Source: Aridibaculum aurantiacum (GTDB lineage: Bacteria > Bacteroidota > Bacteroidia > Chitinophagales > Chitinophagaceae). Taken from it: a stretch of DNA of 64,000 nt. The notes under the pieces are model-generated. The model was not told where the DNA came from, searched no databases, and saw nothing but the letters and a program-made list of their open reading frames with translations. Below are positions 28,210-38,111 of the stretch, piece by piece (the first letter of the stretch is position 1; each line of letters begins with the position of its first letter). The stretch lies in contig NZ_JAFEWC010000003.1 of the NCBI RefSeq assembly GCF_017355875.1, forward strand, positions 5,001 to 69,000, written 5' to 3'. A program made the position numbers and the translations under genes.

Positions 28210-31200
28210 ATGAATAAATACAGAGAGTTTTCGGGCCTCAACCTGCCGGCAATAGAAAAGGAAATATTGGCCAAATGGGAGGAGAGCCAGGCTTTTGAAA
28301 AAAGTGTAGACCTGCGTGAGGGGGCCACTCCCTTTGTTTTTTACGAAGGGCCACCCAGCGCCAACGGTATGCCCGGCATTCACCACGTTATTTCCCGTAC
28401 ACTAAAAGACCTGGTGTGCAGGTACAAAACCATGCGCGGCTTCCAGGTAAAAAGGAAAGGCGGCTGGGATACACATGGCTTGCCGGTAGAACTAGGCGTG
28501 GAAAAGATGCTGGGGATCACCAAAGAAGATATTGGCAAAACCATTTCTGTAGCTGATTATAATGAAACCTGCCGCAAAGAGGTACTGAAGTACAAGGACA
28601 AGTGGGATGAGCTGACCCAAAAAATGGGTTACTGGGTTGACCTGAAAGACCCTTACATCACTTTTGATAATAAATATATAGAGACACTTTGGTGGCTGCT
28701 AAAGCGCCTGTACGATAAGGGATTGTTGTACCAGAGCGTGAGCATCCAACCGTACAGCCCGGGTGCAGGTACGGGTCTTAGCTCCCACGAACTCAACCAG
28801 CCTGGTACATATAAAGATGTAAAGGACACATCTACAGTGGCGATGTTTAAGCTGCTGAAGAACGACAAGTCGAACTTCCTGGTAGAAAAAGCAAATAATG
28901 AGGATATTTATTTCCTCGCCTGGACCACTACACCTTGGACCTTACCTTCCAATCTTGGTCTTACCGTAGGACCAGCTATTGATTATGTGCTGGTGAAAAC
29001 CTTTAACCCATACACACATTTGCCTATAAATGTGATAATGGCAAAGGCGCTGTTGCACAAGTTCTTCAAGCCTGAAGGAGAGAATGGAGATTTTGAAAAT
29101 TATGCAGAAGGGGTGAAGCTACTGCCATGGCAGGTGTTGGCAGAAGTAAAAGGTGCAGATCTTGAATTTGTAGAATACGAGCAACTGTTACCATATGAAG
29201 CTAACAGTCCTGCGAACATTAATAGCCTTACTGGTGAAGCACCGCAGCCATTCCGCGTTATCCTGGGTGATTTTGTAACAACTGAAGACGGTACAGGTAT
29301 CGTGCATACAGCACCTGCATTTGGCGCCGATGACTATCGCGTTGGTAAAAAATACAACATTGGTATTCTTACCATGGTAGACCGCGAAGGGAAATTTGTG
29401 GATGGACTAGGTGAATTCAGCAACAGGTTTGTAAAGAATTATAAAGACGAAAAAGATTTCGCTGATGTGAATGTAGACATCAGCGTGAAGCTAAAGAAAG
29501 AGAATAGAGCATTTAAAGTAGAGAAATACGAACACAGCTATCCTCACTGCTGGAGAACTGATAAGCCGGTGCTTTACTACCCGCTGGATGCATGGTTCAT
29601 AAAAACCACTGCGCTAAAAGACCGGATGGTGGAGCTAAACAAAACCATCAATTGGAAGCCAAAATCAACCGGTGAAGGCCGTTTTGGAAACTGGCTGGAG
29701 AACATGGTGGACTGGAACCTGAGCCGTAGCCGCTACTGGGGTACACCACTACCGGTATGGCGCACAGAAGATGGAGCAGAAGAAGTATGTATTGGTTCTA
29801 TAGAAGAATTAAATGCCGGCATCCGCAAAGCAAGTGAAGTATTGGGTGGTGATGTAAACAAGAACTACCTGCACGAAGGCATCTTGGATCTGCACAAACC
29901 GTATGTGGATGAAATCATACTCGTAAGCGAAAGCGGCAGAGAAATGAGGCGTGTTCCCGACCTGGTGGATGTATGGTTTGACAGTGGTGCCATGCCTTAT
30001 GCGCAGTGGCATTACCCATTTGAAAATAAGGACCTTGTAGATGAAGGAAAAGCTTTTCCTGCTGATTTTATAGCCGAAGGTGTAGACCAGACACGCGGTT
30101 GGTTCTATACACTTCACGCTTTAGGGTCTTTGCTATTTGATAGCGTAGCTTATAAAACGGTTGTTTCCAATGGGCTTGTTCTTGACAAGAACGGGAACAA
30201 GATGAGTAAGCGACTGGGAAATGTGGTTGATCCATTCCAGACAATTGAAAAGTTTGGAGCTGATGCTACCCGCTGGTACCTCATTACCAATGCCAGCCCG
30301 TGGGATAACCTGAAGTTTGACATAGCAGGAATACAGGAAGTGCAGCGCAAGTTCTTCGGCACCTTATACAATACCTACCAGTTCTTCGTATTGTACAGCA
30401 ATCTTGATGGTTTTGCTTTCAAAGAAGAATACATACCACTTGACCAGCGCCCTGAGATCGACAGGTGGATACTGTCGTCGCTCAATACGTTGGTAAAAAC
30501 GGTTACTGAAGAAATGGATGATTACGAGCCTACACAGGCTGGTCGTGCCATTGAAGATTTTGTAGACGAGCACCTGAGCAACTGGTATGTGCGCCTTTGC
30601 CGCCGCCGTTTCTGGAAAGGTGAATACGAGCAAGATAAGATTGCGGCTTACCAAACGCTGTACGAGTGCCTGGAGACAGTGGTAAGGTTGATTGCACCAA
30701 TCTCTCCATTCTTTGCCGACGCAGTTTTCCAAAACCTGAACGGCGTTACCGGCAGGTTTAAGGCTGAAAGCGTACATCATGTTGATTTCCCTGTAGCCAA
30801 TGAAAATGCAATTGACAGAGATTTAGAGGAGCGCATGCAACTAGCACAGGACGCTTCCTCTCTTATATTAAGCATTCGGAAAAAGGTGAACATTAAAGTG
30901 CGTCAGCCTTTGCAAAAAGTGCTGATCCCGGTTCTAAACCCGGTGATGAAGGTGCAGCTGCAAAAGGTGGAAGACCTGGTAAAGTCGGAAGTGAATGTAA
31001 AGGAGATACAGTACCTGGAGGAAACAGCAGGTTTTATAAACAAGAAGATAAAGCCAAATTTTGTTGCTCTTGGTAAGAAGCTGGGACCGAAGATGAAAGC
31101 AGTGTCTACAGCCCTTGCGAAGTTTAATCAACAGGATATCACCACAATGGAGAAAGATGGTCAATATATTTTGGACATAGATGGTGAACCCCTTACCTTG

Positions 31201-31563
31201 CAAGCAAACGAAGTAGAGATAACAGCAGAAGACATACCGGGTTGGAGTGTAGCAAGTAAAAGTAGCCTTACAGTAGCCCTGGATATCACCATCACCGATG
31301 AGCTAAAGCGAGAAGGAGAAGCACGGGAATTCGTTAACCGTATCCAAAATCTAAGGAAAGACAGTGGCTTCGATCTTACTGACAGGATCGTTATTGAGAT
31401 CGAGCAGAACGACCAGATCGCAGATTCCGTAAATACGTACAACAAATATATTTGCGCGGAAATTTTGGCAGATAACATCCACTTTGTTAACGAGCTTGCC
31501 AATGGCATCGAAATTGAAGTAAATGATATCCGGCTAAAAGTGAGTGTAACTAAAAACACATAA
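28210..31563 (+). CDS. ileS: Isoleucyl-tRNA synthetase with GIHH signature
   Basis: 1117 residues; charges tRNA-Ile with isoleucine. Class I Rossmann features are EGPPSANGMPGIHH near 45-59 and KMSKR near 664. The CP1 editing domain lies around 200-400 (WTTTPWTLPSNLGL, GTGIVHTAPAFGADDY), and an anticodon-binding region and C-terminal extension follow. The normal HIGH motif (HxGH) is rearranged to G56-I57-H58-H59. The length, about 180 residues more than E. coli IleRS, and the overall pattern fit the eukaryote-like IleRS type 2. The GXHH variant of this type is reported to be hyper-resistant to mupirocin. A dksA-like gene starts 4 bp after the stop codon, so the two are probably co-transcribed. 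Confidence 0.96.
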   Translation: MNKYREFSGLNLPAIEKEILAKWEESQAFEKSVDLREGATPFVFYEGPPSANGMPGIHHVISRTLKDLVCRYKTMRGFQVKRKGGWDTHGLPVELGVEKMLGITKEDIGKTISVADYNETCRKEVLKYKDKWDELTQKMGYWVDLKDPYITFDNKYIETLWWLLKRLYDKGLLYQSVSIQPYSPGAGTGLSSHELNQPGTYKDVKDTSTVAMFKLLKNDKSNFLVEKANNEDIYFLAWTTTPWTLPSNLGLTVGPAIDYVLVKTFNPYTHLPINVIMAKALLHKFFKPEGENGDFENYAEGVKLLPWQVLAEVKGADLEFVEYEQLLPYEANSPANINSLTGEAPQPFRVILGDFVTTEDGTGIVHTAPAFGADDYRVGKKYNIGILTMVDREGKFVDGLGEFSNRFVKNYKDEKDFADVNVDISVKLKKENRAFKVEKYEHSYPHCWRTDKPVLYYPLDAWFIKTTALKDRMVELNKTINWKPKSTGEGRFGNWLENMVDWNLSRSRYWGTPLPVWRTEDGAEEVCIGSIEELNAGIRKASEVLGGDVNKNYLHEGILDLHKPYVDEIILVSESGREMRRVPDLVDVWFDSGAMPYAQWHYPFENKDLVDEGKAFPADFIAEGVDQTRGWFYTLHALGSLLFDSVAYKTVVSNGLVLDKNGNKMSKRLGNVVDPFQTIEKFGADATRWYLITNASPWDNLKFDIAGIQEVQRKFFGTLYNTYQFFVLYSNLDGFAFKEEYIPLDQRPEIDRWILSSLNTLVKTVTEEMDDYEPTQAGRAIEDFVDEHLSNWYVRLCRRRFWKGEYEQDKIAAYQTLYECLETVVRLIAPISPFFADAVFQNLNGVTGRFKAESVHHVDFPVANENAIDRDLEERMQLAQDASSLILSIRKKVNIKVRQPLQKVLIPVLNPVMKVQLQKVEDLVKSEVNVKEIQYLEETAGFINKKIKPNFVALGKKLGPKMKAVSTALAKFNQQDITTMEKDGQYILDIDGEPLTLQANEVEITAEDIPGWSVASKSSLTVALDITITDELKREGEAREFVNRIQNLRKDSGFDLTDRIVIEIEQNDQIADSVNTYNKYICAEILADNIHFVNELANGIEIEVNDIRLKVSVTKNT

Positions 31564-31567
31564 GCTA

Positions 31568-32539
31568 ATGGCTACTAAAAAACCCTTAACAGCAGCAAAA
31601 TCAGCTGCTAGTGCTTCAAAAACAGCTAAACCAGCACAGGCTAAACCAAGTGCAAAAACGTCTAAATCTGCCCCGGAAAAGATCACTCCAAAAAAGGCAA
31701 CTGACAAATTAGCAAAAGCAGCCAAGCCTGGCGCAGGAACAACAGCGAAGCAAAATGGGAATAAAGTAGCCGAATCAAGTAAACCCGCAGCTAAGGTTGT
31801 AGCACCTAAAAAGGCTGTTGCAAGTGCTGCATCAAAAACAAATTTGCCTGTGAAAAAAGCATCAGACAATACCAAAGAAAGTAAGGCCACCACAACAGTT
31901 AAGAAAGCAGCGGTAGTTCCTGAAGCTAAAGCAGCTAAGGCAGCTCCTGCAAAACCTGTTGAAGATAAAAAGACCGCTAAGGCAGCGGCTCCTGCAAAAA
32001 CTGAAGAAAAAGCACCTGCAGCAAAAGCTCCGGCCGCAAAGAAGGCAGAGCCAAAAGCAGCCAAGCCGGTAGTTATACCAAAAACATCTACCGATAAAAA
32101 AGTTGACTACGAGCCAGACTTCATGAAAAGCGTACTGGATACACCTGCACCAACTCCGCAAGGTCCTACCATGCGATATAGCGATGCAGAACTACAGGAA
32201 TTCAGGGAGCTGATCAACAAAAAGCTGGATGCAGCTAAAAAAGAATTAGCGTACTTGCAAGGTCTCATCACCCGCCGCGACGAATTGGGTGGCGACGAAA
32301 CTGATAACCGCTACATGACGATGGAAGATGGTGGCATGAGTATGGAGCGTGAGCAGCTTAGCCAGATGGCAAGTCGCCAGATCACCTTCATCGATCACCT
32401 GGAAAAAGCCATCATGCGTATTGAAAATAAGACCTACGGTATTTGCCGGGTTACTGGCAAATTGATAGATAAAGCACGTCTTCGCGCTGTACCTCATGCT
32501 ACTTTAAGCATGGAAGCCAAGTTGGGAATAGTAAAGTAA
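31568..32539 (+). CDS. DksA/TraR-like protein with a histone-H1-like Lys/Ala tail
   Basis: 323 residues. Residues 1 to about 185 are Lys/Ala/Pro-rich low complexity like bacterial histone-H1 or AlgP tails. Residues 201-323 resemble the DksA/TraR family: a coiled coil (AELQEFRELINKKLDAAKKELAYLQG) and the C-terminal YGICRVTGKLIDKARLRAVPHAT. Only one of four zinc-ligand Cys positions remains, so the zinc finger is lost, as in Bacteroidota relatives as far as I know them. It could bind RNA polymerase's secondary channel through the coiled coil and nucleic acid through the tail; that is inference. It is 4 bp after ileS and closed by a strong terminator. Confidence 0.88.
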   Translation: MATKKPLTAAKSAASASKTAKPAQAKPSAKTSKSAPEKITPKKATDKLAKAAKPGAGTTAKQNGNKVAESSKPAAKVVAPKKAVASAASKTNLPVKKASDNTKESKATTTVKKAAVVPEAKAAKAAPAKPVEDKKTAKAAAPAKTEEKAPAAKAPAAKKAEPKAAKPVVIPKTSTDKKVDYEPDFMKSVLDTPAPTPQGPTMRYSDAELQEFRELINKKLDAAKKELAYLQGLITRRDELGGDETDNRYMTMEDGGMSMEREQLSQMASRQITFIDHLEKAIMRIENKTYGICRVTGKLIDKARLRAVPHATLSMEAKLGIVK

Positions 32540-32561
32540 ACTATACACATATTCTTACGTA

Positions 32562-32590
32562 AGGGAGCTACATAGTAGCTCCCTTTTTTT
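32562..32590 (+). terminator. ileS-dksA-like operon terminator
   Basis: A perfect 10-bp stem, AGGGAGCTAC/GTAGCTCCCT, with a 3-base loop and seven T, 22 bases after the stop codon. Confidence 0.9.
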
Positions 32591-32752
32591 GTGTACGAGA
32601 AATTGTAGCACGTTCAAAATCAAAACAATCTCATCTTTTCAACAGCCTTGAAAAATCTTTAAAAACATCATGTAGAGTTAAGAAAACATAAAAACCATAA
32701 AGAACCAGTCTTCGTATTTGGCAGTAACAAATTGTAAATTAAACTGAAGAAT

Positions 32753-35731
32753 ATGAAGACAAAGTCTACTCTCTACCATCTGCCAAAGTTCTTATTCGCA
32801 CCTGCCTTCTGGTTGTGCATGTTTTTGATACCAAACGGGATGAGCCAGGTAAATGCTCAGAAAGTTTATGCGGTCACCTCAGGTTTAAACCTGGTAAGTT
32901 TTGAGGCTGCATCGCCCGGCACCATCACTTCTTCGGTCCCTCTTACAGGACTCCTTGCCAATCACACTTTTGAAGGCCTTGACTTTAGACCAGCAAACGG
33001 GCAGCTATATGCATTTAGCTACCACTCCACCACCGGCGCAGCGCAGGTATATCGAATTAAACCAGGCAGCGGCACCATGACACCGATAGGAAACACCATC
33101 ACTTTAGCTACAGGTATGTCATCTATCGGTTTTGATTTCAATCCAACTGTTGATCGGATACGCCTTACAAGTGCCACCAGGCAGAACTACCGGTTGAACC
33201 CGAATGACGGTTCACTGGCTGCCACAGATGGAACGCTTACCTATGCAGCAGGTGATCCTAATGCAGGTGCTACACCTAACATAAGGGGAGTGGCTTATTC
33301 AAACAATCTTCCTTCTGTCACCACTACTGCAATCTATTACTACGACTTTAACCTGAATACCTTAAGCACCAGCAGTGCACCTAATGCCGGCACTATGAAT
33401 ACAATCGGCTCTTCAGGTATAGTAGCAGCATCTACATCAGCGATTGATATGGATATATATACCAGCACTGGCACCGGTACCAATTCAGCATATCTTTTAG
33501 CTGGTACCAGCGGTAGCAATAGCAACTTCTACAGGTTAAATCTTTCTACAGGGGCAGCAACACTGGTGGGAATGATAGGTAGCGGGTTGGATATTATAGA
33601 TATAGCTGTTATGGTTGATCCCACACCCGTAAATAAGTTGATCTATGGGTTGAGTGGAAACAACCTGGTTACTTTCTTTTCTAATACGCCTAATACATTT
33701 ACCAGTAGCATGATGATCTCTGGCATTACAGCCGGACAAGCCATAGTTGGATTAGATTTCAGACCTGCTACCGGGCAGCTTTTTGCTATGGGCTACAATA
33801 GTAGTAATGGCGCCACCCAGCTTTATGTATTGAATACATCTACAGGCGCTGCAACAGCAGTAGCAGCTCCTGTAACATTAGCTACTGGAATGACGGGTAT
33901 TGGTTTTGATTTTAACCCAACAGTAGACAGGATACGCGTTACGAGTGATCAGCGGCACAACTACCGGCTAAATCCAAACAACGGTGCAATAGGAGCAACC
34001 GATGGTACTCTTACGTATGCACCAGGTGATCCTAATGCTTCGGCAATGCCAGCTGTACATGCAGTTGCATATACCAACAGCTTCAGCGGTGCTACCACCA
34101 CAGCTATCTATTATTATGATATAAACTTGAACATCCTTGCCACCAGTTCAGCTCCTAATGATGGTACAATGAACACTGTAGGAAGTACCGGCATTACAGC
34201 CAATGTTTCGGCAATGATTGACATGGACATTTCATCTAACAGAGCGGCGGCTACCAATAATGCTTTTTTGGTAGCAAGTACCAACGGCACCAGCAGCAAC
34301 CTTTACAGCATCAACCTGGCAACAGGAGCTACCAGGCAAATAGGCCAGGTAGGAATGAGTGGGTTGGTAAGCAATATTGCTGTTTACATTGCGCCACCTC
34401 CTCCTAGCAAACTTGTATATGCACTGTCAGGAAGCAATCTTGTAAGCTTTAATGCAAATATGCCAGGCACGATTGTAAGTTCAGTGGCTGTGACAGGAAT
34501 TGCGGCAGGTCAAACATTGGTGGGTATTGATTTCAGACCAGCAAATGGTCAATTATTTGGAATGGGTTATGCTTCATCGGGAGCTACACAATTGTACCTC
34601 ATCAACCCTGCTACCGGTGCAGCAACCACAGTAGGTTCAGCTATTATGTTAGCTGCTGGTATGACTGATATAGGATTTGATTTCAACCCAACAGTTGACA
34701 GGATCAGGGTGACCAGCAGTAGCCGGAAGAATTATCGTCTCAATCCTAATGATGGCGCTTTAGCTGGAACAGATACTGATCTGAGTTATGATGCAGCAGA
34801 TACCAATCGTTTGGTTGCTCCAGATATTCGTGCAGTAGCTTATACCAATAGTGTAGCAGGAGCTACAAGCACAACTATCTATTACTACGACTATAGCCTG
34901 GATGCGCTTGCTACCAGTGCATCTCCAAATGGTGGAGTACTAACAACCATAGGTAGTACAGCGGTGAACACTACTACTTCTATGGGTTTGGATATGGATG
35001 TGTATACCGACGTAGCCACAATGATGAATACTGCATTTTTATCTGCCACTAATAGTGCAGGAATGAGCAATTTTTATACGTTGAACCTGCAAACTGGTGA
35101 GGCAACGTTGGTGGGAACAATAGGAGGTATGCCTATTTCTGATTTCGCTGTTAGCAGCATGGATGCGCCCCTGCCTGTTACACTGGCTGAATTTAAACTA
35201 GAGAAAGTTGGCCGTAGCAGCAGGCTTAGCTGGATCACGCAAACGGAGATCAACAACGATCATTTTATCATTGAGCGTAGCACGAACGGGGTTGACTTTA
35301 CAGCCATTTCAGGTGTGATCCGTTCAAAAGCGGTGAATGGTAACAGCACCCAGCAGATCTCGTACGAGTACAATGACCTGGCACCAGTAAAAGGAGCAAA
35401 CTTCTACAGGCTTTTACAAGTAGATAAAGATGGAACGAAAAAAACCAGTCGTGTGCTACAAGCAGTGTTTGATGATGTGGTGCCTGTGAAAGTATTCCCT
35501 AATCCAACACGCGGTGAACTGAATGTAACTGCCATTTTTGATGTAGGGACTGTTGTAAGCTCTCGCCTAGTAGATGGATCAGGTAAAGTTATTTTTGTAA
35601 AACAGGAAAAAGTAAGCAGCGGCACTATGAGCAACAGGTTTGATCTTTCCTCTCTGCCTGCGGGAGTTTATTACCTGCTGGTGTTGGATGGCGAAAACGT
35701 AATTCATAGGCAGACTGTTCAGAAGCAATAG
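32753..35731 (+). CDS. Secreted protein with three DUF4394 repeats and a T9SS C-terminal domain
   Basis: 992 residues. A signal peptide ending near MSQVNAQ precedes three homologous repeats of about 258 residues, starting near 37, 295 and 553. Each has GLDFRPANGQLYAF-like, GIGFDFNPTVDRIRVTS-like and NYRLNPNDG-like segments, the hallmarks of DUF4394. Residues about 808-905 look like a FN3-like linker (LSWITQTEINNDHFIIERST) and about 910-992 form a T9SS type A sorting domain (VFPNPTRGELNV ... GVYYLLVLDGENVIHRQTVQ). The protein is therefore probably exported by T9SS and attached to the surface or released. The function of DUF4394, likely a beta-propeller-type fold, is unknown. Confidence 0.92.
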   Translation: MKTKSTLYHLPKFLFAPAFWLCMFLIPNGMSQVNAQKVYAVTSGLNLVSFEAASPGTITSSVPLTGLLANHTFEGLDFRPANGQLYAFSYHSTTGAAQVYRIKPGSGTMTPIGNTITLATGMSSIGFDFNPTVDRIRLTSATRQNYRLNPNDGSLAATDGTLTYAAGDPNAGATPNIRGVAYSNNLPSVTTTAIYYYDFNLNTLSTSSAPNAGTMNTIGSSGIVAASTSAIDMDIYTSTGTGTNSAYLLAGTSGSNSNFYRLNLSTGAATLVGMIGSGLDIIDIAVMVDPTPVNKLIYGLSGNNLVTFFSNTPNTFTSSMMISGITAGQAIVGLDFRPATGQLFAMGYNSSNGATQLYVLNTSTGAATAVAAPVTLATGMTGIGFDFNPTVDRIRVTSDQRHNYRLNPNNGAIGATDGTLTYAPGDPNASAMPAVHAVAYTNSFSGATTTAIYYYDINLNILATSSAPNDGTMNTVGSTGITANVSAMIDMDISSNRAAATNNAFLVASTNGTSSNLYSINLATGATRQIGQVGMSGLVSNIAVYIAPPPPSKLVYALSGSNLVSFNANMPGTIVSSVAVTGIAAGQTLVGIDFRPANGQLFGMGYASSGATQLYLINPATGAATTVGSAIMLAAGMTDIGFDFNPTVDRIRVTSSSRKNYRLNPNDGALAGTDTDLSYDAADTNRLVAPDIRAVAYTNSVAGATSTTIYYYDYSLDALATSASPNGGVLTTIGSTAVNTTTSMGLDMDVYTDVATMMNTAFLSATNSAGMSNFYTLNLQTGEATLVGTIGGMPISDFAVSSMDAPLPVTLAEFKLEKVGRSSRLSWITQTEINNDHFIIERSTNGVDFTAISGVIRSKAVNGNSTQQISYEYNDLAPVKGANFYRLLQVDKDGTKKTSRVLQAVFDDVVPVKVFPNPTRGELNVTAIFDVGTVVSSRLVDGSGKVIFVKQEKVSSGTMSNRFDLSSLPAGVYYLLVLDGENVIHRQTVQKQ

Positions 35732-35748
35732 ACTATAGAAATACCAGT

Positions 35749-35788
35749 AAAAAGCAATAGCGATCAGGAATGATCGCTATTGCTTTTT
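35749..35788. terminator. Bidirectional terminator, 18-bp perfect stem
   Basis: Positions 35749-35766 pair perfectly with 35771-35788 around GGAA. A/T-runs at both ends let it terminate in both directions. It sits between the convergent DUF4394 and ABC exporter genes. Confidence 0.9.
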
Positions 35789-35806
35789 ATAAAAGAGTGT
35801 GAGCTT

Positions 35807-37639
35807 TTATTTTACTTCCTGCATATCTACTAGTCGCCTGTAGATACCGTTGTGGTTTATGAGTTCTTCGTGTGTGCCGCGTTCTGCTATTTCGCCTTTA
35901 TTAAGTACTAAAATTTCATCTGCATGGCGAATAGTACTTAAGCGATGGGCGATAACAATGGAGGTCCTGTTTTCCATCATTTTGTAAATGGCATCCTGCA
36001 CCAGTCTTTCGCTTTCTGTATCCAGCGAAGAGGTGGCTTCGTCTAATATAAGTATGGGCGGATTTTTAAGTACTGCACGTGCAATGGTAAGCCTTTGCCT
36101 TTCGCCACCACTGAGCTTGCTTCCACGGTCACCTATGTTGGTAGCATAACCTTCTTCTTTCTGCGAAATATAATTGTGGGCATTTGCAATCTTAGCGGCT
36201 TGTTCTATTTGTTCAGGTGTGGCTTCTTCCATACCCAGCGCTATATTCTTTGCAATTGAATCATTAAAGAGAATTGGCTCTTGGGTTACAATTCCCATAT
36301 GACTTCTTACAGAATGCAGTGAATAATCTTTTATGTTCACACCATCTATCAGTACTTCGCCCTCCGTTACATCATGAAATCGTGGTACAAGATCAGCCAG
36401 TGTACTTTTACCTGCACCTGAAGAACCTACCAGTGCTACCGTTTTTCCCTTTTCTACAGTGAAATTGATGTTCTTCAATATCACCTTGTCTTCGTACCTA
36501 AATCCAACGTTCTTAAACTCTAACTTGTTTTTGAACGTATCCATCTTCAGCCCGTTCTCGTTAGCATCTACTTTTACATGGGCATTCAATATTTCCTCTA
36601 TACGCTCAATAGCAGCTGAACCTTTTTGAATATTATAATATGAACCTGACAGCGCTTTTGCCGGGCTAAGAATTTGGGTAAAGATGACGATGTAGCCGAT
36701 AAATCCTTCAGCGCTAAGTTCACCTGCAAGGCCGCCTAAAACCAGTCTTCCACCAAACCACAGAATGCCGCACAATACACCTACGCCTAGCACCTCGCTT
36801 AACGGTGAGGCCAAGTCGCGCCTGAACTGCATTTTGTTGCGCAAATGATACAGGTCGTCGTTGATACCAAAAAAACGATTGCGAAGCAGTTGCTCTGCAT
36901 TGAAAGCTTTAATAACGCGTAATCCTGTAAGGGTTTCATCCAAAATAGATAAACCTTCTCCAAGTTTCACGGCAGCTATGTTCGATTGTTTTTTTAGTGT
37001 CCGGCTAATGCGCCCAATGATCAGCGCTGTCAGAGGAAGAAAGATCAGCAGGAAAAGCGAAAGCTGCGGACTGATAACTATAAGTATGGTTAGAATGATA
37101 ATGATGTAAAGCGGGTCCTTGATCAATCCTTCCAGTGTCCCCACCACCGAACCATCCACTTCGCCGATGTCGTTGGTCATGCGGCTCATAACATCACCTT
37201 TGCGTTGCTCCGTGAAATATCCAATTGGAAGCATCAGCAGTTTATTGTACACTTCTGCTCTAAGCCTGGTGGATACATGGTTTTTTATAGGTGTGAGTAC
37301 ATAAAAAGATAAGTAGAAAAACAGGTTTTTGAGTAAGATAGTAACAATGATTGCAATACATATATATCCCAAAGCGAGCAATGGACCGTTGGCACCATTT
37401 TGCTTTATCAGGTTACTTAACTCATAATTTATCACCTGTACAAAGTCGTTTGAGCTTTTTATTACCTCAGGCCTGGTAAGCACCAACTGGTCGGGAAAAA
37501 AGATCAGTCGTAAAAAGAACGGCAGCGTACCAAGAGAGATAAGTGAGAAAATTATGGATAGAAGCGTAAAAATGAAGTAGAGAACAATGTTGCCTTTATG
37601 AGCAGAGAGATATCTAAAGATCCGGGAGTATTTTTTCAT
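35807..37639 (-). CDS. ABC exporter (MsbA-like, half transporter)
   Basis: 610 residues: an N-terminal transmembrane domain of six helices (about 15-330) fused to a nucleotide-binding domain. The NBD has Walker A (GSSGAGKST), the Q-loop in GIVTQEPILFND, signature LSGGERQRLTIARAVL, Walker B (ILILDEATSSLD) and the H-loop (IAHRLSTI). It works as a homodimer in the inner membrane exporting lipids or hydrophobic compounds. It resembles MsbA and related type IV exporters; a lipid A-core flippase role is possible but not provable here, since the family also includes drug exporters. Divergent from rbfA. Confidence 0.92.
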   Translation of the reverse strand: MKKYSRIFRYLSAHKGNIVLYFIFTLLSIIFSLISLGTLPFFLRLIFFPDQLVLTRPEVIKSSNDFVQVINYELSNLIKQNGANGPLLALGYICIAIIVTILLKNLFFYLSFYVLTPIKNHVSTRLRAEVYNKLLMLPIGYFTEQRKGDVMSRMTNDIGEVDGSVVGTLEGLIKDPLYIIIILTILIVISPQLSLFLLIFLPLTALIIGRISRTLKKQSNIAAVKLGEGLSILDETLTGLRVIKAFNAEQLLRNRFFGINDDLYHLRNKMQFRRDLASPLSEVLGVGVLCGILWFGGRLVLGGLAGELSAEGFIGYIVIFTQILSPAKALSGSYYNIQKGSAAIERIEEILNAHVKVDANENGLKMDTFKNKLEFKNVGFRYEDKVILKNINFTVEKGKTVALVGSSGAGKSTLADLVPRFHDVTEGEVLIDGVNIKDYSLHSVRSHMGIVTQEPILFNDSIAKNIALGMEEATPEQIEQAAKIANAHNYISQKEEGYATNIGDRGSKLSGGERQRLTIARAVLKNPPILILDEATSSLDTESERLVQDAIYKMMENRTSIVIAHRLSTIRHADEILVLNKGEIAERGTHEELINHNGIYRRLVDMQEVK

Positions 37640-37706
37640 CAGTCGTGTTAATCAAAATCAAATCGGCACAAAGTAACTACTTTTACAAGCATAAATTTTC
37701 TTAATA

Positions 37707-38081
37707 ATGCAGGAAGGAAAACGTCAGAAACAGGTAGCAGCGGTGTTGCAGCAAGAGCTCAATGATATTTTCATGAGGCTGGGAATGAACATGATGGATG
37801 GAGGTATGGTATCCATTTCGGCGGTTAAGGTTACGCCCGATCTTTTGGAGGCGCGTATATACCTCAGCCTTTTCCAGGTTCCTGATCCAAAGGAAGCATT
37901 GAAAAAAATAGAAGGAAGGGCTTGGGAAGTAAAACGGGAATTGAGTGACAGGGTAAAAACCCAGTTGCGCCGTATACCGGTTCTCCAGTTCTTCTTAGAC
38001 GATACGCTTGACTACGTATTCAAAATGGAAGAAATATTCAAGCAGATAAAAACAGATGATGATAAACCAGCAGAGCAGTAG
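37707..38081 (+). CDS. rbfA: Ribosome-binding factor A
   Basis: 124 residues; RbfA is a KH-fold protein that binds the 30S subunit during maturation of the 16S 5' end. The typical pattern is present: N-terminal KRQKQVAAVLQQELNDIF, then VSISAVKVTPDLLEARIYLSLF and the C-terminal VKTQLRRIPVLQFFLDDTLDYVF. It is followed after 30 bases by a LolC/LolE-type permease gene on the same strand without a terminator; the pairing is likely operonic. Confidence 0.94.
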   Translation: MQEGKRQKQVAAVLQQELNDIFMRLGMNMMDGGMVSISAVKVTPDLLEARIYLSLFQVPDPKEALKKIEGRAWEVKRELSDRVKTQLRRIPVLQFFLDDTLDYVFKMEEIFKQIKTDDDKPAEQ

Positions 38082-38111
38082 ACTCTGTTGCCACTTAAGC
38101 AGTTATTATAA

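Noticed and set aside
31534-32064. A 176-codon Ala-rich frame antisense to the dksA-like gene
   Set aside because: It mirrors the Lys/Ala codon bias of the sense strand; no signal, motif or independent start.
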